Shown: positions 1-4,003 of the stretch, in pieces
Position numbering within the stretch: position 1 is the stretch's first letter
Layout: each line of letters begins with the position of its first letter
Made by a program: the position numbers and the translations under genes
Notes under the pieces: model-generated
The model's input: the letters and a program-made list of their open reading frames with translations, nothing else
Databases searched by the model: none
What the model was told of the DNA's origin: nothing
From: an uncultured Collinsella sp.
GTDB lineage: Bacteria; Actinomycetota; Coriobacteriia; Coriobacteriales; Coriobacteriaceae
Assembly (NCBI GenBank): GCA_900550815.1
Contig: URTW01000147.1
Span: forward strand, 1 to 5,213
Length of the DNA stretch: 5,213 nt
Direction: 5' to 3'

Positions 1-84
1 TGCCCACGATTACACGCGTTCCTATTATATATTGTTTGATGGCTTCGAGCTTCGGGCAGTCGCTGATGGCCTTCTCTTTCAGAT
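1..84 (-). other. Stub of foreign or interrupted sequence, possible repeat-protein fragment on the minus strand
   Basis: This stretch has clearly lower GC than the transposase DNA that begins near 85. Read on the minus strand from about 81 down to 2 it is open and gives a protein-like string containing EKAISDCPKLEAIKQYI, which resembles one unit of BspA-type leucine-rich repeats (pattern KAF.xCxxLxxI). The plus-strand frame of the transposase is also open here, but its codons lack the strong GC3 bias seen after 85. I infer a junction near 84 where other DNA meets the IS110 remnant. The fragment is about 27 residues long, so the repeat-protein reading is tentative. Confidence 0.25.
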
Positions 85-763
85 GAGGGCGGCGGCGCGC
101 GACGCGGCGCTCGGCATGGAGCGCGCGATCGAGGCGTCCCTGGAGGAGAACTGCCCCGCGCTGCTGGCGATGTACGGGTGCGGGCCCGTGAGCGCGGCCA
201 AGCTCGCGGTCGCGGCCGGGGACAACCCGGGCAGGCTGCGCTCCGAGGCGTCGTTCGCGGCGATATGCGGGGCCCGCCCCATCCCCGCCTCGAGCGGCAA
301 GACCGTGAGGCACAGGCTCAACAGGGGCGGCGACCGGCAGGCGAACAGCGCTCTGCACGAGATCGCGAGGCAGAGGGTCATGCGCGACCCCGAGACCGCC
401 GAGTACGCCGAGAGGGCCAGGGCGCGGGGGAAGAGCGACAGGGAGGTCATGAGGTGCCTCAAGCGCTACGTGGCCAGGGAGGCGTACCGGGCGCTGATGC
501 GCCCGCACGAGGTCAGGAGGCCCGGGGACGCCTCGGGGCTCGTGGCGGCCAGGCGCGCGGCGAGGGTCAGCCAGGTGAGGGCGGCGTCCATACCGGGCAC
601 CAGCGAGAAGTACATCTCGATGCTGGAGAGGGGCCAAAGGGAGCTCAAGCCCATAAGGAGGGCCTACGAGGCATGGGTCGAGGCGGGACTTCCGCTCGAT
701 TGGGACAGGCAGGCGTTCGAGGCCGAGCGCAAAATGGATTCTAAAAAACACCTTGCCTACTAG
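32..763 (+). CDS. IS110-family transposase, N-terminal half missing
   Basis: IS110-family recombinases (DEDD transposases) move their element with the help of a bridge RNA. Complete members have an N-terminal RuvC-like DEDD domain and a C-terminal Transposase_20 domain holding the catalytic serine. Only the C-terminal part is here. Residues about 20-45 look like the end of the linking helix, residues 41-115 fit Transposase_20 (LLAMYGCGPVSAAKLAVAAG, then SSGK with the probable nucleophile at Ser87/88, then LNRGGDRQANSALH), and residues 125-155 form the usual basic helix. Residues 165-205 add a tail with SEKYISMLERGQREL, which resembles the recognition helix of XRE-type regulators. The TTG at 32 is only the first possible start, since the frame stays open to position 2. 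GC-rich codons begin near 85, so the real homology starts about there. At 243 aa, against roughly 340-420 aa for the family, and with no DEDD residues, it should be inactive. Confidence 0.8.
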   Translation: MFDGFELRAVADGLLFQMRAAARDAALGMERAIEASLEENCPALLAMYGCGPVSAAKLAVAAGDNPGRLRSEASFAAICGARPIPASSGKTVRHRLNRGGDRQANSALHEIARQRVMRDPETAEYAERARARGKSDREVMRCLKRYVAREAYRALMRPHEVRRPGDASGLVAARRAARVSQVRAASIPGTSEKYISMLERGQRELKPIRRAYEAWVEAGLPLDWDRQAFEAERKMDSKKHLAY

Positions 764-775
764 GAGCGGCAGGAC
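85..775 (+). mobile_element. Remnant of an IS110-type insertion sequence (3' part)
   Basis: The boundaries are set by composition and by neighbouring structure. GC and GC3 rise sharply near 85, and the element stops between the transposase stop codon at 763 and the palindromic repeat whose conserved flank begins at 769. IS110-group elements lack classic terminal inverted repeats and can have a very short right end after the gene, so a right end within 764-775 is plausible. The left end, the 5' half of the gene and any bridge-RNA region are missing. No target-site duplication can be assessed. Confidence 0.5.
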
Positions 776-834
776 GAAAGAACCCCCGCCGCACGAAGTG
801 CGCAGCGGGGGTTCTTTCATGTCCGAGGACGCGC
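769..834. repeat. Palindromic intergenic repeat, copy A (next to glpF)
   Basis: This block is built as GCAGGACG, stem arm, a CGCAC-GAA-GTGCG cap, CA, second stem arm, then CATGTCCGAGGACGCGC. Copy B at 3887-3954 has the same flanks, cap and order. The stems differ only by two base-pair replacements and one inserted base pair, each compensated on the other arm. GGAC (772-775) can also pair with GTCC (821-824) across a two-base AT bulge, as in copy B. The shared flanks show it is more than a generic terminator. Its outer left side does not match copy B and may have been replaced by the IS110 remnant. Confidence 0.75.
776..818. terminator. Bidirectional hairpin terminator between convergent genes
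   Basis: A perfect 14-bp stem, GAAAGAACCCCCGC (776-789) with GCGGGGGTTCTTTC (805-818), is capped by a 5-bp CGCAC/GTGCG helix with a GAA loop (790-802). The ends of both arms give AAAGAA / TTCTTT, so either strand produces a GC-rich hairpin finishing in a U-rich run. It sits 12 nt after the transposase stop on the plus strand and 62 nt past the aquaglyceroporin stop on the minus strand, where both transcripts would need to end. Confidence 0.8.
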
Positions 835-880
835 TGGGAAGTTACCCCATGCGGACAGCGGACAACTATGTAGCCTTGGA

Positions 881-1612
881 CTAGAACATGCCCAAGAAAC
901 CGTGCACAAACAGTGCAGCCAGAGCGGCACCGACAAACGGAGCGATGCCAGGAACGAGCAGGCCGTACTTCCAGTTGTTGTCAGCCTTGTTCTTGATCGG
1001 CAGCACCTGATAGGCCATGCGAGGACCAAGGTCACGAGCCTGGTTCATGGCGAAGCCGGTGATGCCGCCCATGCCCATGCCAACGGCCCAAACGATCAGG
1101 CCGACGCAGATGGCGAGCATCAGAACGTTCTCGCCGGCGCGGCTAGCGGCAGCGAGGATGGCGCTGATGAACACAAAGGTGCAGATAGCCTCGCAGAAGA
1201 AGTTACGGGCGTAGTTCGTACCCTCGGTGGTGGGGTTGGTCGAGAAGATGTTGCGCTGGGCAATGGGGTCGACGACGCCATCGGAAGCCTTGAACTCATC
1301 GGCATACATCAACCACGCGATCACGGCGCCCGCAAAGCCGCCGAGCATATCGGCAATCATGAAGGGAATGCAGCTGCTCCACGGCACCAGGCCTACGATG
1401 CACTGGGCAAGCACCATAGCCGGGTTCATGCACACGGCGCCGCCAAAGACAAACAGGCAGACCGAGATGCCAAAAGACCAGGTGGTGATGGCAAACATGT
1501 GGCCGGAGCCCTGATACTTGGTGCCCTTAAGCACGGTATCGCAGTGTACGCCCACGCCAAAGATGATCATGAGGGCCGTTGCGCCGAATTCGCAGAGGAG
1601 TTTGGTAAGCAT
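881..1612 (-). CDS. glpF: Aquaglyceroporin (MIP family), probable lactic acid/glycerol channel, LarD/GlpF-like
   Basis: This 243-aa protein belongs to the MIP (aquaporin/glycerol facilitator) family, which forms tetrameric inner-membrane channels for small uncharged solutes. Six hydrophobic segments are visible at about 4-24, 39-58, 82-103, 136-156, 163-182 and 216-238. The first pore motif is NPA (63-65). The second, in TGFAMNQARDLGPR, is NQA (190-192), so its proline is replaced. The selectivity-filter residues of E. coli GlpF (Trp48, Phe200, Arg206) have counterparts at Trp45, Phe187 and Arg193, which favours a glycerol-type pore over a water-only one. The ATG start follows AAGG with a 4-nt gap. 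It lies 49 bp behind larA on the same strand with no terminator between, so the two are probably co-transcribed. In L. plantarum the lar operon includes LarD, an aquaglyceroporin that passes lactic acid, so that role is likely here. Plain glycerol uptake is the alternative. Confidence 0.85.
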   Translation of the reverse strand: MLTKLLCEFGATALMIIFGVGVHCDTVLKGTKYQGSGHMFAITTWSFGISVCLFVFGGAVCMNPAMVLAQCIVGLVPWSSCIPFMIADMLGGFAGAVIAWLMYADEFKASDGVVDPIAQRNIFSTNPTTEGTNYARNFFCEAICTFVFISAILAAASRAGENVLMLAICVGLIVWAVGMGMGGITGFAMNQARDLGPRMAYQVLPIKNKADNNWKYGLLVPGIAPFVGAALAALFVHGFLGMF

Positions 1613-1661
1613 AAAACCTTATCTTTCTTGTCGGTTATAAACGATTCGTTTGGGCCGTGCA

Positions 1662-2939
1662 CTAGTGCTGCGCGACGACAACGCCCAGGCCATCGGGAAT
1701 AACGGCCACCTTGGCATCGGCACCCTTCATCTCAAAGGCGAGCTTGAGCGCCTCCTCGATAGTGTTGACCGGCGTCATGTGCATATCCTTGATCATCTGG
1801 TGATCGCACAGGTCGGTGACCATGATCACAGGGTGATGCGCCAGGATGCGGGCAAAGATCTGGCTCGTCCACTGGTCGGGCAGGGTCTCGTCCTTAGGAC
1901 GGTCGATGCAGGCGCGCTCAAACTCCGCCGGATCGTTGTCGGCGATGTTGTGATAGAAGCCTTCGCCACCGTGACCGTCGGCGCAACCGGCGACATCAAT
2001 AATCACGCCGCCCTCGGGAAGCGTGGCCTCGGCAGAGCACATGCCCTTCACGGCCTGGTAGATGTTCTGGTCGAGCGGGTAGCCGCCGTTGGTGGTGATG
2101 GCAATCTCGCACTCGACGGGCTCAACGCCGGCAAGGCTCTTCACGAACTCGCAGCCAGCCTCGTGCGCCTTGTGGATATCGCCGGCAAAGGAGCCGATGA
2201 CCTCGTGCTTGCCGTTGAGCACCACGTTAAGCACAAAGGCAAGGTGAGCCATCTCGGCAGCGGCAAACATGTCCTCGCTCACGTGGTTGTGGCACAGGTT
2301 GCCGGCACGCGAATGGGAATCGTTCACAAACTGACCGTTATGGTTGTACATGATGGTCTTATAGCTGGCAATGCCGGGCAGCACGGACTTGCGGCTGCCA
2401 GAGAAGCCAGCAAAGAAGTGCGGCTCAATAAAGCCCTCGGCAAGCAGCAGATCGCAATCGGCCGCAATCTTGTTGATGATGCACTCGCCGCCAGAAGGCA
2501 GGGTGCCGATCTTTTTCATCATGCTGTCGTCAGTCGCGACGTGCATAACGATTTCCTCGTTGGCAACGATCTCCTCGCCGTACTTGTTGACGAGCTCCTC
2601 GTGCGTCGACGGACGGTGCATACCCGTAGCAACCTGAATGCGCACGCGAGCCTCGGGCGCAGCGGAATGGATGTGATGCAGCAGAATAGGCATCGTCACA
2701 CGCGAGGGGACGGGACGCGTATGATCGGAGCTAATAATGACAATATCCTTCTTGCCAGCACAAAGCTCCTCGAGCGAAGGTGAGCCGTAAGGGTTGGCAA
2801 GCGACTCTTCTACCAGCTCTTCCTGCGATTTTGTAGTCTTAAACTCGTTTTGATGACCTTCCATCACACCCACGAAGTTCTTATCCTCGAGCTCTAGATG
2901 CAACGTCTTGTGGTCAAACGGTAGTTCACATTCAAACAA
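1662..2939 (-). CDS. larA: Nickel-dependent lactate racemase LarA
   Basis: LarA interconverts L- and D-lactate in the cytoplasm by hydride transfer, using a nickel-pincer nucleotide bound to a lysine. With the TTG start at 2939 the protein has 425 residues, against 424 for L. plantarum LarA as I recall it. The known active-site positions then fall on identical numbers: Asp72 and Arg75 (SSDHTRPVP), His108 (ATGMHRPST), His174, Lys184 (the pincer anchor, in GFSGSRKSVLPGIASYK), His200 (nickel ligand), and Gln295 and Lys298 (NIYQAVKGM). Trp357 matches Trp358. The TTG is preceded by GGAAGAAGG with a 9-nt gap, and the N-terminus FECELPFDHKT lines up with the family. The frame is open upstream to 3080, but those 47 codons lack homology. 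Cofactor synthesis needs LarB, LarC and LarE, which must be encoded elsewhere. Other 2-hydroxyacid racemases share this fold, but this close match makes lactate the likely substrate. Confidence 0.92.
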   Translation of the reverse strand: MFECELPFDHKTLHLELEDKNFVGVMEGHQNEFKTTKSQEELVEESLANPYGSPSLEELCAGKKDIVIISSDHTRPVPSRVTMPILLHHIHSAAPEARVRIQVATGMHRPSTHEELVNKYGEEIVANEEIVMHVATDDSMMKKIGTLPSGGECIINKIAADCDLLLAEGFIEPHFFAGFSGSRKSVLPGIASYKTIMYNHNGQFVNDSHSRAGNLCHNHVSEDMFAAAEMAHLAFVLNVVLNGKHEVIGSFAGDIHKAHEAGCEFVKSLAGVEPVECEIAITTNGGYPLDQNIYQAVKGMCSAEATLPEGGVIIDVAGCADGHGGEGFYHNIADNDPAEFERACIDRPKDETLPDQWTSQIFARILAHHPVIMVTDLCDHQMIKDMHMTPVNTIEEALKLAFEMKGADAKVAVIPDGLGVVVAQH

Positions 2940-2948
2940 TGACGAGCA

Positions 2949-2960
2949 CCTTCTTCCTTT
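2949..2960 (-). promoter_or_regulatory. Ribosome binding site that sets the larA TTG start
   Basis: On the minus strand AAAGGAAGAAGG is purine-rich and complementary to the 16S anti-Shine-Dalgarno end. It lies 9 nt before the TTG at 2939. No site of similar strength precedes the longer in-frame start at 3080, which supports the shorter protein. Confidence 0.65.
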
Positions 2961-3061
2961 CAACTGACACACTAGATAAACCGTTGGAAGGATACGCCGC
3001 TCACCGAAAAACACCACCGTCCACCGAGTCATTAACACAACGTTCATATTTGACCCACAAC

Positions 3062-3095
3062 AAAACGGCCGCGATCCCAAACGGAACCGCAGCCG
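3062..3095 (-). terminator. Terminator-like hairpin in the larA leader (possible attenuator)
   Basis: On the minus strand CGGCTGCG (3095-3088) pairs with CGCGGCCG (3073-3066) as an 8-bp stem with one U-G wobble. The loop has a further TCC/GGA pairing, and a TTTT run follows, then GTTG. This is the layout of an intrinsic terminator. It sits 123 bp ahead of the larA start and no minus-strand gene lies between it and ppc. It may be a leader attenuator for larA, or a leftover terminator with the promoter further downstream. I could not find a convincing promoter on either side. Confidence 0.45.
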
Positions 3096-3530
3096 CCTGT
3101 AAAAGACACTATGGGCAGGATGGTCAACGCAATGCCGAGACGAACGTTCACCCCGATGGCATGCGCGCGTAAGTCATCTTGTATAAATACGTCAACTAAT
3201 TGCATAAAATGGCGCATGGATTTCTAGCCGTAACAGGGTAGTACCCTCCGGAGCGTGCATTTTTGCGAGTATTCAGCATCGCGGGATAAGATTTTGGTGT
3301 CAAAAGTCTTTCAAAAGGTAGATAGTCCTCATGACTCGTCCCATCTGGATAGCATGCGGCGAGAAACCAGCCATATACGGGCATCGCCAAGGCCCAATTG
3401 TCGTGCAAAAGCATCAACAAAGGTAGCGAAAGCCGGCTATGGCCTTATGCATCAATCTTTGGCTGCTGAAAACTCCGTTTTTTGCACGTCGCCCCAAGCA
3501 CCACCCTCACCCAGCGGCTGATTCGCCAAA
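3096..3530. other. Intergenic stretch without a credible gene
   Basis: This region holds short open frames on both strands, such as 3196-3420 (-), but none has a recognisable domain, a good ribosome binding site or codon use like the neighbouring genes. An AT-rich patch at 3177-3211 includes TATAAA and TTGACG (minus strand), but no -35/-10 pair with normal spacing is clear. CTCCGGAG near 3245 is a short perfect palindrome. It may contain decayed DNA or the upstream promoter region of larA. Confidence 0.4.
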
Positions 3531-3574
3531 GGTCGGACATCGCAGGGCCCGCCATAGGTTTACTTTTAGGCACA

Positions 3575-3605
3575 CTCCACAGGACGCAAGAAGCCCTCGC
3601 CGCAC
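3575..3605. repeat. Truncated left half of the palindromic repeat
   Basis: The sequence from AGGACGCAAGAAG to CGCCGCAC matches the left arm and the first half of the cap of copy B without a mismatch over 25 bp (3581-3605 against 3889-3913). It then breaks off into CACTCCACATTAGG, with no right arm. It cannot fold into the full hairpin and looks like a deletion remnant. Confidence 0.65.
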
Positions 3606-3615
3606 TCCACATTAG

Positions 3616-3626
3616 GCGCGAAGCGC
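3616..3626. repeat. GCGC-GAA-GCGC mini-hairpin
   Basis: A 4-bp palindrome closes a GAA loop. It contains GCGAAGC, a heptamer known to form an unusually stable DNA mini-hairpin. The same motif with one more base pair recurs at 3725-3737, and the copy A and B caps use the related C-GAA-G loop. Confidence 0.55.
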
Positions 3627-3669
3627 ACTTTATTTTCATCAGCTTTAATCCCTGAAAACCGAGGACGAA

Positions 3670-3687
3670 GGAACCCGATGGGTTTCC
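3670..3687. repeat. Short hairpin, probable collapsed copy of the palindromic repeat
   Basis: GGAACCC (3670-3676) pairs with GGGTTTCC (3680-3687) around a GAT loop with one bulged base. It is preceded by GAGGACGAA, which resembles the GCAGGACGAAAGAAC flank of copy A. This suggests a copy that lost the central part of its stem. Confidence 0.4.
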
Positions 3688-3724
3688 CCCTGAATGCATT
3701 CCGCAGCACGAAGCCCTTTCCAAA

Positions 3725-3737
3725 CGCGCGAAGCGCG
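3725..3737. repeat. CGCGC-GAA-GCGCG mini-hairpin
   Basis: This is a 5-bp stem with a GAA loop, the second copy of the mini-palindrome at 3616-3626. Both are followed by C(T)TTATTT, CAGC and TAATCC, so they belong to the same repeat unit. Confidence 0.55.
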
Positions 3738-3886
3738 CCTTTATTTCCCCAGCAAGTAATCCACCGAAGACCGGACATCGTAGGGGCCGCCCTTTATTTT
3801 AATTAACGAGCAATACCCCCCGCAACTCATCCCCCTACGACCGGACATCGCCGGGCCCGCCGTTTGTTTTCTTTCCGGCGCATTCC

Positions 3887-3954
3887 GCAGGACGCAAGAA
3901 GCCCTCGCCGCACGAAGTGCGCAGCGAGGGCTTCTTGCATGTCCGAGGACGCGC
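3887..3954. repeat. Palindromic intergenic repeat, copy B (next to ppc)
   Basis: This is the inner core of the long palindrome. Flanks GCAGGACG and CATGTCCGAGGACGCGC and the cap CGCACGAAGTGCGCA are identical to copy A at 769-834. The stem is 15 bp here against 14 bp in copy A. On the minus strand it ends about 65 nt after the ppc stop codon, close to the 62 nt seen after the aquaglyceroporin gene. Confidence 0.75.
3894..3938 (-). terminator. Hairpin terminator of ppc
   Basis: GCAAGAAGCCCTCGC pairs fully with GCGAGGGCTTCTTGC, with a GAA-capped 5-bp helix on top. As in copy A the arm ends in AAGAA/TTCTT, giving a U-rich finish on either strand. Its place 65 nt past the ppc stop, with no gene following on that strand for over 900 bp, fits transcription termination. 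A long run of U is lacking, so efficiency is uncertain. Confidence 0.65.
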
Positions 3955-4003
3955 CGGAAAGAAAACAAACGGCGGCCCCGGACAACGACTACAGGGCTAT
4001 CGA

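Larger units (their letters stand above)
3853..3978. repeat. Long nested palindrome downstream of ppc
   Basis: The outer arms are a perfect 23-bp inverted repeat, 3859-3881 with 3951-3973, and extend outward by about five more pairs with one bulge. The inner arms are a perfect 15-bp stem, 3894-3908 with 3924-3938, capped by CGCAC-GAA-GTGCG. Between outer and inner stems lie ATTCCGCAGGAC on the left and ATGTCCGAGGAC on the right, which pair only through GGAC/GTCC. Each also holds its own TCC..GGA mini-palindrome. A transcript leaving ppc would fold all of this. Confidence 0.85.
3531..3990. repeat. Mosaic of degenerate intergenic repeats
   Basis: Several motifs recur in a similar order. A 23-bp block (CGGACATCG then GGGCCCGCC or close) occurs at 3531-3553, 3769-3791 and 3839-3861, with an inverted partial copy at 3971-3983. 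GCATTCCGCAG occurs at 3696-3706 and 3880-3890. The 25 bp at 3581-3605 are identical to 3889-3913. GCGCGAAGCGC mini-palindromes followed by CTTTATTT, CAGC and TAATCC occur at 3616-3649 and 3726-3761. Units are of unequal length and partly deleted, so this is not a CRISPR or simple tandem array. Minus-strand open frames here translate similar strings from each repeat and are most likely not genes. The region lies downstream of ppc. Confidence 0.7.

Noticed and set aside
178..744. Second plus-strand frame inside the transposase
   Set aside because: It is an Arg/Gly/Gln/Ala-rich shadow frame caused by high GC3; the transposase domain is in the other frame.
902..1702. Plus-strand open frame opposite the aquaglyceroporin gene
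   Set aside because: It is low-complexity and highly charged, antisense to an intact membrane protein with conserved motifs.
1650..2783. Long plus-strand open frame (377 codons) opposite larA
   Set aside because: It is antisense to a clearly identified gene, has no recognisable domain and is rich in His, Val and Gly as expected from the reverse frame of GC-rich coding DNA.
3177..3230. Promoter for larA using TTGACG on the minus strand
   Set aside because: No acceptable -10 hexamer lies 16-18 bp downstream, and the site is over 240 bp from the start codon; not supported enough to call.
3196..3420. Minus-strand 74-codon frame in the intergenic region
   Set aside because: It has no recognisable family or good ribosome binding site and is rich in rare residue combinations; most likely chance.
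3445..3968. Minus-strand frames over the repeats that share AARASCVL and AGPAMS strings
   Set aside because: The similarity comes from the DNA repeats being read in the same frame and stops at the repeat edges; there is no independent sign of a protein.
3531..3990. CRISPR array
   Set aside because: Repeat units are of unequal length, degenerate and partly inverted, spacing is irregular, and no cas gene is present.
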